Source: Setophaga petechia | Lineage: Eukaryota > Chordata > Aves > Passeriformes > Parulidae | DNA length: 64,000 nt | Assembly (NCBI GenBank): GCA_024362935.1 | Contig: JANCRA010000014.1 | Coordinates: forward strand, 9,007,258-9,071,257 | Direction of reading: 5' to 3' | Shown here: one piece after another, positions 37,043-47,672 of the stretch | Numbering within the stretch: position 1 is the stretch's first letter | Layout of the letters: each line of letters opens with the position of its first letter | Program-made: the position numbers and the translations under genes | The notes under the pieces: model-generated | Seen by the model: only the letters and a program-made list of their open reading frames with translations | The model's database searches: none | Told to the model about the DNA's origin: nothing

Positions 37043-37173
37043 TCTCACTCAGGGTCACAGTGACCAGCAAAAGTCCCGAGGGTGCCCCACGGAGAGCTGG
37101 GCTGTGCCCCAGCAGCCCCACCCCAGGCACCACAGCCCTGCAGCTGCAGCCCCGGCCCTAAAGGAGGCTCCTC
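37043..37173. other. Spacer between the two LTRs
   Basis: Only 130 bp of moderately GC-rich sequence separates the two LTRs. No primer-binding site or gag sequence was recognised after the first LTR. Confidence 0.5.
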
Positions 37174-37526
37174 TGTTATTGTTATATTTTATGGAAAATT
37201 TTTTCTTCAAGATTTTTTTTCTTAGGAAGTTGAGAATCTTCAGTTTCTCCACGTTTTACTTTTTTGGAATGTGATTTAGAAAATTGTTTATCTAGCACGT
37301 GAATTGTTTTTAATTAATAACTAATCACAGCCAGCTGTGTCGGACTCTCTAAGTCTGTCATGGGTTTTTATTATCATTCCTTTCTAGCCTTCTGATGTCT
37401 CTTTTCTCTCTCTTTATTATAGCTTTAGTATATCAATATAATATAATATCATATCATATCATAATGACCTTCTGAAAACTTAGAGTCAATTCTCATCTCT
37501 CACCTCATCCTAAAACTCTCACAACA
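37174..37526 (-). mobile_element. Second solo LTR, minus orientation, with 4-bp target duplication
   Basis: Read on the minus strand it starts TGTTGTGAGAG and ends AACAATAACA, the TG...CA form with TGTT/AACA ends, 353 bp. CCTC flanks it on both sides (37170-37173 and 37527-37530), a plausible 4-bp target duplication. AATAAA lies at 37418-37413. It resembles a common passerine ERV LTR as I recall it (GAGATGAGAATTGACTCTA near the start). No internal retroviral sequence is present. Confidence 0.78.
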
Positions 37527-37530
37527 CCTC

Positions 37531-40500
37531 AACAATTAATAACCACACTCCTGCCCTCATTTTCCCAGCCCCTGCACTTCCAGTGAGACTGAGATACGGA
37601 AATCCACCTGCAGGGTAAATATCCTAAGTAAATAGCCCAGTCACCTTGCAGAGCAGTTTTCCCAGCTGGCAGGGATGCTGGCTGTGCAGCAGGGTCATGC
37701 TGCCCGTGCATGGTTGCTGCCTGGCTCAGGATTCCCTTCCTTTCCCCTGTTTCCAGCTTGCTGTGGTGTAGACGTAAAGCAAAGCAGAACTGTTGACAGT
37801 GCTTCCAAGAAATGAATGCAACCAGAAAAAATTGGCCTGGAAAACAAAACCCATTCTGCTTTCTTTGCACAAAGTTCATGAGGGCTGCCTGCTGTGCTCC
37901 TGTAAATCAATATATTTGTATGCCCTTCTTCCTAAGCCCAGCTGTGTAATGTGGGTGCCCATATGGAGCAGAAGGGCACATTCATACAGAGCCAGAACAC
38001 CTGTGAGGGGTTTTCCTTCTGATGCCAGAGCAGAATCTCTCAGAGTCTCTCTGAGCTGCACATAAACAGCCCAGGTTTTGTCCTGGCCCTAAGGGCTTGT
38101 CCCCAGGAATGCCACAGGAAACCATTCCTGGACAGAGGATCCCTGCAGCTTCCCAGGCTCTGGCAGAAGGCAGGAGCCAGCCAGCAACAGCAACGAAATT
38201 TGTGCTCTTTTTTCTTCCTCCCCACTTAGGTGCTCTCTAGCCAGGAGCTTTCTTCCACCTTCATGGAAATCAGGTATTTTTCCCTGGAGCCTCCAGGGTT
38301 TGTTCCACCTTGAAACCTCCTCTGCTAGAGGACTCTCCCACAGCATCACTCCCCAAGTGTCACAAGCAGCTCAGCCTGACCCCAGGAGCTGTCAGTCAGC
38401 AGTGATGTGCTGGCTGCTGGCCTGCCCACAAATATCTGTATTTCACAAATAAAGCAGGTTAATTTAAACCACTACATCTGCAACAGGCTGACTGCTCCCT
38501 AAGGGCCCTTTAAAGCTAACACTTGGGCAATCATTGGACTTGCAATGTATCATAATGCTCTGCAGACCTTTTAAATAGAGCGGTCTGGCCAAGATGTGGC
38601 TGGATTTAGTCCTGTGCTCAAAGCCACAAGTGCTGCCAAAAAAGTGAAGGCTGAACAGTCAAAGGAGCTCCCAAGACTATTTACTGAAATTATTTCAATT
38701 TAGGTGATACATAAAAGATGGCTCCTTTTACATAGAGGCCACCCTTCCCTTCATTTAAGAAACAAAAGCTCTGAACGAACGTGCTCTGACATCCCACAAG
38801 ACCTTCACCTAAGCAAAAAGCAGAAGCAGTAACTTTGTATTTTAATTGCATAATGAATGTACCTGAGTTCAGGCTTGTACATTCAGTTCTGCCACACCCA
38901 CAGGTGATTAAAATACATCAGCCATGACCGCGAGGACTCAGAAACACAATAAAATAAAATAAAAAAAAAGACAAAACACAATTCTATTTTTTGTCTTCTT
39001 GGTAAACTTCAAATATTCATTTGGGTTCTGAAGGCATAATTTCCCATTGTTCCTGGCAGGTACCAGGAGGTCTCAGGAGCTTGTTCTGCTGAGGTGCCCT
39101 GAAGAAGGGAAAATGAGTCCTTGACACGGAGCCCTCATTGTGGCAGGATGAGCATCACTTCCCAGCTGCAGCCAGAGCTCTGTATGATAAAACCAATCCA
39201 CCCTACCCAAACTGAGCTGAGCAGGAGCTTGAGGCTCCCTGAGGGACCTGCTCTGGTCACTGTGGCTGTGGGAGCTCCCCAGTGGGCAGCAGGGAGGGGA
39301 CACAGAATGACTGGAGGGGACAGAGAGAGGCAGGGTGGTCTCAGATGTCAAACCCCCAGCTGGCTCCCCAGGGAGAGCCCCAGGCTGGCCTGAGCAGCAG
39401 CAGGGGAGGTGGGGGAAGCATTTAGGGTGTCCCCTGACGGAGCTGTGTCACCACCACAGGCAGAGCAGGGCTGTGCAGAGGCCCAGGAGGAGCCTGGTTT
39501 TATTCCTGGCCCTGTCACATGCTGCAGGTCAAGGTTATAATGCTTGGGTGAATTGCACTCATAACAAAGCTGGTATCTGTTGACTCTCACAGCTGATTGT
39601 TTTGGAACAATAATTCATGGTTGCCTCCCTGGATACAGAGAACTGAATGACAGCTTGGATTAGAAGCACACAGCCTTGCCCTGAGGACCTGCAGCTGATG
39701 ACTAAACCACCAATTCTGCTATTGAGATTCTCTCCTTTGACATCCCTTGGGGGCACAATGTAGGATATTTTCTAAGCATCAATTGTGGAAGAACACTTCC
39801 CTGTCCAGTGCTGCACGGGGCAGGCAATTAGCTTGTCCCTCTTGGGCAGGAAGGGAGGTGATTTCAAACAGACACAGCTCCCCCAGCCGAGGCTCAGGCT
39901 GCTGACCCAGTTAGGAGCTCTCGTGTGCAGGCCAAATTAGTTCAGCATAATGCAATACGGGATGCAGGAATGATCAGCATGAACACTGTGACTTTGATCT
40001 CAGCGATGGGAAGGGCAGCATTTCACTTGACACCAATCTTGTGACCTCATTCCCAGCACATGCCAGTGCCCCTTGGTTTTTTTTAAATGTTCTTTGGCTT
40101 TTGTTCTCTTCCTCATTTGCTTTCGAGACAGGAAGATGTGGCCAAAACCAGCATTTTCAGAGTGGTGAGCACTGATCACTGAACTTTTTTTAGCAAAGGT
40201 TAGCTGCAGAAGATCACAGAACCACATTATCCCTCCTTTGGAATGCCCACATTGCCAGGATAAGAGAGTCAGGGGAAAGAACCAGCTCATGTAGAGTAAT
40301 GATGCCAAAGAGAGCCCCGGGGGCATTGCCACCCCTCTGGCCACTGAGCAAGGACACAGAGCAGGAAACTCATCCCCTCCACTCTTCTGTATTCACAAAA
40401 TACTGAGGGCACTTCAGTCTCAGCCTGCAGAGAAGAGCGAGTATTGATATTTTAACACATTGAACCACTCCTCTCTCAGCTGTGCAGTGAAAAAAAATCC

Positions 40501-41089
40501 AAAACCACCAAATCTAGAGGCAGTAGATAACCTGCAATAGGGACAATTCAGCTAGTTAAAAAATACCCTACAATTCTGGACAACAAAGGTGGAAAAATGT
40601 TCAACGGGGCAATCAAATGTTGATAGTGCAATCTCTGTCCTGGAAATAGTCAAAGCTTTCTCCAACAAGGCACTGACCAACCAGGTCTAACTCAGCAACT
40701 TCTAACTGTAGTGGGGTTGGACCAGACACCTTCAAATCTAAACTCTCACCTTCTGATCTAAACTGTCTCAGCTGACTTACTGGTCTAGGCTGAGATCTGG
40801 GGTTATTCTGCAGGCAGGAGAGAGCAGCTGAACAGGAAAGAGATTAAGATCCCCTAGGCAAGAACAAGCCTGGCAAATAACCTGGTTTGGACTCTCTTAG
40901 CCTCACAAGAGGCAGACACAGCACCTCACAAGGGTTCTTCATCCTACTGGAGAGACAAAGATAAAGAGAGAAAATTCACAGTAGGGTCCTCCTAGGAAGC
41001 AGAGGGATGAAGGATTCAGCAGGCACAAACCATGAACAGTTCATTAGGTCTTCTCTGGGTCAGAGATTCAGAGGTAAAACAAACACAAG
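37531..41089. other. Intergenic DNA downstream of OSGIN1
   Basis: No gene recognised. It includes a short A-rich tract at about 38950-38980 and an old CR1 fragment at 40.6 kb. Otherwise nothing stands out. Confidence 0.65.
40600..40765 (+). mobile_element. Old CR1-like fragment
   Basis: Phrases such as CTCTGTCCTGGAAATAGTCAAAG and GTGGGGTTGGACCAGACACCTTC resemble the 3' part of avian CR1 (...GGAAATATTCAAA...GGGGGTTGGACTAGATGATC...) but are well diverged. Edges are approximate. Confidence 0.5.
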
Positions 41090-41105
41090 GTAAGTCTGAA
41101 ATTAC

Positions 41106-41111
41106 TTTATT
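41106..41111 (-). promoter_or_regulatory. OSGIN1: Polyadenylation signal of OSGIN1
   Basis: AATAAA on the minus strand, the first after the OSGIN1 stop codon, followed about 18-30 nt later by a T/GT-rich downstream element. Confidence 0.6.
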
Positions 41112-41490
41112 AGAAAGTTTCATACAAGAGTAGTCAGTCAGAAAAATGATTCAAGTGATACAGTAACTTCACAGACAAGCCCCTCTCACATCCCAACTCC
41201 AGGCCAATCCATTTACAGATGTCTTGTCCCACTAGGTTTTTCAGGGCCTTTTGCTGTCAGTGAGTTTCAGTGCACCACAGGGAGCAGAGTCTGTTTTTAC
41301 ACCAAATTAAATTAGCCATGACTGAAATTTTTCCTGTGAGAGGTATGAAAGCCCTGTAGGTCTGTTGAGAATGCTGCTTACAACACATATGGCAGCATTG
41401 CCATCCACCCCAGCTGATTCAGAACAGACTGAAAGACTGTAACAAAATATTCTGCCAATAAAAATCTTTTAGAAAAACAGTATAAAAAGT

Positions 41491-41514
41491 TATATATATA
41501 TATATATATATATA
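41491..41514. repeat. (TA)12 microsatellite in the OSGIN1 3' UTR
   Basis: Twelve uninterrupted TA units, inside the predicted 3' UTR of OSGIN1. Confidence 0.95.
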
Positions 41515-42470
41515 GCATAAAGCTACCAAAAAGTGACTGTGCTGTTTCCCCTCTTATACAAATAATATTATTTTTAAAAAAACATAATACATTAGTAATT
41601 CACCCAGTATATAACATATTGCACCTTTCCAGAGTCCTCTGTGCAGCAGGTGCCCCATACAGTATGTGGGCATTCCAGGATGGAGCTGTAGCTCCCCTTT
41701 AGCTCTGCCTGTCTCTACAGCAGCTGCCAGGAGTTTGGCTACCACAGGTTTAGGATTTAGAAAGCAGGAAGCTGCAAGATGGCAAACCCAGTACTTGCAA
41801 ATCAGTACCTTTTCTTCTTAGGAAGGAGAAGAACCCATCACAGGAATCTCTGGGTTTTTAAAAAGAATCATATATTCCTTGTTGCTGGTGTCAGTGAGAC
41901 AATCCAGTTTTGAGTGTTTGTATGTCAGTTTTTACTGGCAGAGTACTCCCCATGTGCCAAAGAGGTACCTGCAGCACCTGGCAATGATTTCTGACCTAGC
42001 AAGGACATACAGCCAAACCACAGGAGTACATAAAACCAGGTCAGTTTAATTTGTCTCATGACAAAACATGAAGACACCAACAGTCACAGTGTTGTGGGCC
42101 TGCTATCTGAAAATAATTAACATTGATTCCTCAATCCAATTTTCGGTCACCTGGAGGGTTTCAGATAGAAGAGCAATTCCTGTCTTGCCCATTGCTTTTC
42201 CAGGCACAAGCTTCAGTCCCAGTAACCATGCACAGGTATGCAGAAAAGGAGCTGAATTCCCAGGAACTGAAAATACTGCTGTGTGTGGAACCCACCCTTA
42301 TTTGGTCACTTAATCTTCTCAAATAACTCACCAGGAACTTACTAACTCTCCATATAACCTTGAAGAATACCAGGAATGGCCTTTAGAACTGAGGACACAC
42401 AGATCAGATGATTTGATGGAAGGAGCACTAACCCACCCTAGCAGAGGTAGAACAGGGATGGGTTTTTTTG

Positions 42471-43464
42471 TTAGGGGGGATTTTTGTTGGTTTTCTTTAG
42501 CAGAGAGCTGGCAACAGCCAGAGCCCCTCCCTGCACAAAGCGCACAAAGTTATCTCCTGCCAGAGGCCCCAGGGCGTAGAGCCCTTTCTCCTGGGTGCAC
42601 TCATAGGTGAAGGGATCAACATCTATGGGATTCCTCTTTGGATTGACTGGCTGCTCACTGTCCAGTGCCAAGTCAGTGCCATTATTTGGCAGAAAGGAGA
42701 GGTTGGGGTTTGAGCCAGTTAGAACAAGAGCCATGGAAATTTTATAAGCTTTCTGACAGCCGTTCTTGTCTTGAAAGATGCATTTCTTGTCCTTGCCAAA
42801 GGAGAGCACGTGATGCTCAGGGAGGCTGATGTAGTGCTCATAGGGCCCAGCACAGGCAGCTGTCTGTTCTTTCATCATCTGGTGGACCTTGTGGTATTCA
42901 GGGTACATTGTTTTGGGGAGCTGGTTAAAAATAAGGCCAGGATCAGTGACTCGCCTCCGAAAAACGTGGATTACTGGAATATTGCAATTGTGAGCAAAGA
43001 GAATGGCATCAGCAGCTGTCAGACCAGCACCTACAATCAAGACTGGATCTGTCATGATGCCAACACTGTTATTCTTCACTGCCTCTTCTAGGGCAGACAG
43101 CTGGTGGTGGACATAGGAAAGGTTTTCTCCCTTGACCCCGAGCCAGGTAGGATTGTCATATGTTCCTGTAGCCAAGACCACATTCTCTGCATAGATGGAG
43201 AAGGGCTCTTTATCACCTGCCATAGTTTTGAAAAATCCATCCACCTGGAAGACCTCTGCACTCTTTTCATTAAAGCTCCAGATTGAGTCACTATCCTCCT
43301 GCAGATCTTTCTGGGTGTGGCTGGAGATGCCCTCTGCACTCACTTTCCTCACAGAGGTCACAACAGTGCCACATCTGAAATTCTTCTGCAGTCCTTTCTT
43401 CACCACATAGTGTTGGTAATATTGAGCAATGTCCTCTGCTGTGGCTCTATTGTTTCTGAGGCCT
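42471..43464 (-). CDS. OSGIN1: OSGIN1 exon 6 (terminal coding exon)
   Basis: The acceptor TATTACAG precedes 43464. The first base completes Arg169 and the exon then encodes residues 170-499, starting GLRNNRATAEDIAQYY and ending KKTNKNPP with TAA at 42473-42471. It carries the ATG motif (NVVLATGTYD), the second GxGxxA nucleotide-binding loop (GAGLTA, 314-319), the VFRRRVTDPGL and LPKTMYPEYHKVHQMM segments, and the conserved C-terminal VRFVQGGALAV. A continuous large terminal exon is usual for OSGIN1. Confidence 0.97.
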
Positions 43465-46400
43465 CTGTAATAAAGTACAAACAAAGGTCAAGCAGCAGTT
43501 AAGTAAGAGACTGGAATTTGTCCCCTCTTGCACTGAATGTATCCTAGAGCCATCTATCCTGGCACTACTAGAAAAGACTGATCTGGTTTCCCTGACTTCA
43601 GCAAAGTTATTCCTGACATAGAGAGCTAACAGTCAGGTCCAGAAGCTGTTGGACAGAGGCAGCTTTCTGTAGCATTAATCCCAACCCCAAGAACATGGTT
43701 GGTTATTTAAGCCTTCCTTTAATATCTTGCTTCCATTTCATTTTTAATGCTTGGACTTCTTAAGATTAATTGTGACTCATGTAAAGAGAAGCAGCACCTC
43801 AGAGAATGCACAGCAGCAGGACTGATTGTACTTGTCATCAGGGGTACAGCAGAAGCCAGGTGACCATGATTTCAAGCTTTACTCAGAACTCATGGTCACA
43901 GATTCATCTCCCCAGTGGGTGTGGAGAAGGACACATTCCAAGCAGCACTGCAACTTTATCTGAATCACTCAATATAGAATAGACTGGTGTTGGGGTGCAG
44001 GAGAGTGTCCTTTCTCTCACTAAAATCATCCATAACAGATGGGTAGTTACATTTAAGAAGTCCATTCCAGGTTCTCTAAAAATTTCCAGATGTTTGCAAA
44101 TGATCACACATGGATATCTCACCTTTTCTTTTGCTTTAACCATTCTTTGAAAGGGAGATCTGGAAGTCCCATCCATTCCCCTTTGCTCAGGGTAACCATA
44201 GAGCCCTCGATAGACTGGAACAAGAAGCAAAACAAAATTACTTTCATTTTTAATGTAAAAAGTGAAAGACAGTTTTTCCATGTTTCAATATGGCATAGAT
44301 GATGAAATCCATGCCATAATTTCTTCTGATCTGCTGTAATGAATGAAACCATCCATGCTCTCCAAAAAAAGCAAGAGATGGGGAATATAAAGGCTTGTTT
44401 TCCTTCTAAACTTTCACTTGTGTCCATATATAAGATGTAACACAGCTGACTGGGATTTTAGAGGAGCTTTTCTCTCTCCAGTCAGCACGTTTGGCCATTA
44501 CAAACACACAGACCCCAGCTGGCTCCAATTCACTTACGTGCCAGGCCCCTCCAGGAGCGTTTCTGCCAAGGACCAGGTGGGGGATGGCTCTGTCAGGCTC
44601 ATGCCACCAGCTGAGCACAGACTCTGCTGTCCCACCAAAGTCTGTGTCTGGCCGCTGCAGGGTGTCAAACAGGAGAGCCACGGGGCTGTGGGATCGTCCC
44701 TCCAAGCCTTCAGACAGATACTCCAGATCCTGGAGAGACAAGGACCAGATGCTCAAAGGGCATGTAGTGCCAGGCAGCAGACTGCTTGCCACTCCAGCAG
44801 CTCTGAGCAGTGGGCTTGGGCAGCTCATTTACTGGCACACAGACCTGTTCCTGCCCAAGGGCTGCCTCAAATTACAAAGCAAAATGCTTTGTAATTTGCT
44901 TAAGGCTCATTCTGTCTGTGTACTTTTAAAATCCAAACAAGGTAATCACTTGTGATACACCCCTGGGATGCTTTGCTGGGATGTCATATTTTATCTTTAC
45001 ACCCACCTGGTCCAAAACAGAGACTTCTGGTGCCTCTTCCAGTTTTCTCTGAAGGATAGCATGAGGATGAAGAGAGTGTCTTTTGAAGTAAGGGGTGTAA
45101 CCTGACAGCAAATATGAGAGACAGATTCCTGAAGGTCCATTCCCTGAAAAACACAATTGAGAAGAGTTTATACTTCTGGACATAGAGCAGTTCTTTGAGA
45201 AGATGCAGACCAATTCAACAGATATGACACTGCTATTGATACAGGGGATTTCCTGTTCCAGCATGCACTTAGTGGATGGACTTGGGGAAGACATTTTACC
45301 CTTCACCTCACTTGCTCCTATTTGCATTGCAAGGTCCTTAGGACTTGCTGAAAAGACACAGGGTTAAATAAGTCAGAGGCTGCCCTTGCCTGAAGCTTGA
45401 AGTCTCTAGCATGGTGATGAATGGAGTTATTTCTCTAAAATTAGGGGTTTAGAAGCTGATCATGGGCTGACCAGGGGCCTCAGCTCTCCTGGAAGCACAT
45501 TTCACACCAGTGCAGAGTAGCTCACTGTGCACAGGACACAAGATCCAGAAAATATGGTGACTATTGAAAAGAAGGGGAACCAGTTGTTCTCAGCAGGAAA
45601 TTCCATCTTTTCAGGGATATTTGGCAACACAGCTTTGACTAATGGGTCTTGAGGACACTTTCAAATGGGAAGCAGCCCTACTGTGGTACTGCAGTGTGTT
45701 AAGGAAAGTCTCTCTGCCATGCCAAGCCAAGCCCTCAGAACACAGCACTGAACAGGTAGCTGGATGGCTGAACTCCTTTGCTGACCACCCAACAGCCAGC
45801 AGAAAAACTATATCAGTGTGACTCCAAAGCCCAGTGAGAGTAGCCTGTGGAAAGTTTGCACATGGCTGTTCTCCAGCATGTTTAATATTTTACAGTGTCT
45901 GTGTCACTGCCAGCCTGTCTGGCTGCCCAGGCTCTGCTGCTGGGTGACCAAAAGCCACGACAGTGCAGGCACCAAGAGGGGAGGAGAGCCCAAGTGACAG
46001 CAGCCTCTTGACACAGTGCCAGTGCTCAAGGCTGACTGGAGCAAAGGCTGATCCTTGAGGATTCCAAAAAAGTGAGGTCATGGCTGTAAAGCCAACAGTG
46101 AGCTATGGGAAGGGCAGTCCATGGCACAGCTGGGGACAAAGGCTGCTGTGCTGACACAAACCAGCAGCTGCAGGTCAGCGTTTGGAATATTCCACTTGCA
46201 GGAAGGTTAGCCAAAACCAACAGCAACAGACACTAAAAACAAACTAAACTGCAGCTATAGTAAAATACAACAAATTTCAGGTCACTACTTTGCTTTAGGA
46301 AGTACAAGGAGGTACCTAAGCCAAACTTCACCACCTGAGTACTCAATACTCACTAACAACACTCAGAGGATTTATTCTGAACCATGTCTAAGTTTGATAT

Positions 46401-47651
46401 GGATGATCACAAGAACATCTGGGGCTCAAGATATTTTAAAATGCAACTGCTTCCATGAGGCTGCCAGCACAGCTGAGGCAGCACCCTGCCTTCCTGGAGC
46501 AGGGCCTGGGGAAGGAGCTGGAGCCTTCATGCAGTGTGGTCCAGCTGCAGTGAAACATCTGGGCTGCTTCAGCCCCACAGCCTCCTCAGAGTGCAGCTCT
46601 TCACAGGGCTGCTTCTGAGGCTTTAGGGGCATCTCCACCCTGGCTCCCTGTGCAGGTGCATTAGGGATGTACCAAAATATCCTCCTTCCCACCTAGAGAC
46701 TTGTACAAGTGAGCAGCACAAAGTCACTCTCAGATAAGAACTTGCTGGCAGCAGTGTCCTTGCCAAAGTTGCTGTTAGCAAGGATTAGGGGTGATTGATG
46801 CCGTGCTCTGACTTTGGAGCTGCTCCCTCGGGTGCTTTGAATTCAATGCCAGAAAAGGAGGGAAGCCAGCTCTGCAAGGCATGGAACACATGCTCAGAGG
46901 AGCAAGGTCCAGCACCTCCACTGCTCATGGCTGGGCACAGGGGAAGGCTCTGACATCATTACTTTGCTCAAGAATCACCTCACACTGCAAGTTCCCTCTT
47001 GAAGTTAGTTGAAGGCAGTTACTATATAACCTGTTTTTTTAAACTGGTTTTAAAACTGCATTTTATCAGTCTATTAAATCTGTACAAAATCAGTGTAGCT
47101 CACTCATGTTTTAAAAGGAGTCTGTGAAAAATTTCAAGAAACCTTAACAGCATCTGGAGTACTTTCTAAACAGACATAATGGTGGAAAAGCTCACACAAA
47201 CCTACCTTCAATTCAAGCACTACAGATAATCCCTGATTACCTATCTCTACTGAAAAGGTTTCAAATCGTTCTAAATATCCAACAGAGAAAAAGCAGGCTG
47301 AGTTGAACTGATGCTCAAAAGGTTACCAATTTCACCATTAAAAATAGGTATGTGCTTTAATTTGTAAAATATCTTGCTCCTTACTTCTCACAACTCTGAG
47401 AGGTCTCTCAGTATTATAGGAAGTCTGGATGTCTGGGAAAGGATGCAGAAACAGCAGTCAGGCATTTCTGCTTTGAGTGACAACATGTGGAACAGAATTA
47501 AAGATAGCAAGTCCAAAGCAACAGCAGCACAAGAGAACCCAGCAGTGCTGGCAGGAGAAGGCTTACCTATGATCACAACAGGAATTGTCTTGAGCCCACT
47601 CCTGTTTGAGGGTCTGGTCACTAATGGACACATCTTCCCATCTGGAAGCAT
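42471..47651 (-). CDS. OSGIN1: OSGIN1, complete coding region over five coding exons (499 aa)
   Basis: Oxidative stress-induced growth inhibitor 1, an FAD-dependent oxidoreductase/monooxygenase-like protein induced by NRF2 and p53 and linked to growth arrest, autophagy and apoptosis (family knowledge). Coding exons are 47651-47567, 45143-45007, 44729-44538, 44214-44123 and 43464-42471. All introns are GT-AG and the phases match, giving 1500 nt or 499 residues plus TAA; human isoforms are about 477 and 560 residues. Visible motifs are VVIIGNGPSG with the GxGxxG dinucleotide-binding loop at residues 29-34, the ATG motif of NVVLATGTYD near 267, a second loop GAGLTAADA at 314-322, and a C-terminal GDNFVRFVQGGALAVASS at 472-489. 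The last matches OSGIN1 better than OSGIN2, as I recall both. The start is ATG 47651, preceded directly by an in-frame TAA in the same exon. NECAB2 lies downstream on the same strand. Confidence 0.96.
43465..44122 (-). other. OSGIN1: OSGIN1 intron 5
   Basis: 658 bp between GTGAGA at 44122 and the acceptor ending 43465. Nothing recognised inside. Introns 3 (44730-45006) and 4 (44215-44537) are about 0.3 kb each. Confidence 0.93.
44123..44214 (-). CDS. OSGIN1: OSGIN1 exon 5
   Basis: 92 nt from acceptor TTGTTCCAG to donor AAAG|GTGAGA. It encodes SIEGSMVTLSKGEWMGLPDL through WLKQKK and the first two bases of Arg169. Joining exon 4 gives GGAWH-SIEGSM, the expected family sequence. Confidence 0.96.
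44538..44729 (-). CDS. OSGIN1: OSGIN1 exon 4
   Basis: Exactly 64 codons between acceptor TCTCCAG and donor CAC|GTAAGTG, phase 0 at both ends. It encodes DLEYLSEGLEGRSHSPVALL at the start and VLGRNAPGGAWH at the end, both conserved in the family. Unspliced reading continues into intron sequence after the histidine, so the exon boundary rests on the donor and the family alignment. Confidence 0.96.
45007..45143 (-). CDS. OSGIN1: OSGIN1 exon 3
   Basis: The exon runs from acceptor TTTTTCAG to donor CAG|GTGGGT, 137 nt, entering in phase 1 and leaving in phase 0. It completes the GNGPSG dinucleotide-binding loop and continues with GICLSYLLSGYTPY, a hallmark of OSGIN proteins, ending SVLDQ. The two leading bases join the G from exon 2 to make Gly29. 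Confidence 0.96.
45144..47566 (-). other. OSGIN1: OSGIN1 intron 2
   Basis: About 2.4 kb between exons 2 and 3. Nothing recognised inside. Confidence 0.9.
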
Positions 47652-47672
47652 TTATGCTCTGGAATCTACCTG
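47567..47672 (-). CDS. OSGIN1: OSGIN1 exon 2 (start codon exon)
   Basis: The acceptor TTGTTTCAG precedes 47672. The exon holds 21 untranslated bases, then ATG at 47651-47649, and ends with ATAG|GTAAGC at 47567. It encodes 28 residues, MLPDGKMCPLVTR to TIPVVII, plus the first base of Gly29. TAA lies directly before the ATG in frame, so translation of this transcript cannot begin upstream in this frame. The residues after the start differ from the mammalian short isoform as I recall it, but the VVIIG entry into the FAD fold is typical. Confidence 0.9.

Larger units (their letters stand above)
41090..42470 (-). other. OSGIN1: OSGIN1 3' UTR (predicted)
   Basis: Downstream of the stop codon, the first AATAAA on the minus strand is at 41111-41106. 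A GT-rich tract (TTGTGTTTGTTTT, 41088-41076) follows where a downstream element is expected, so cleavage near 41090 is inferred. An ATTAAA variant at 42052-42047 could give a shorter transcript. The UTR, about 1.38 kb, includes a (TA)12 microsatellite. Confidence 0.6.
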
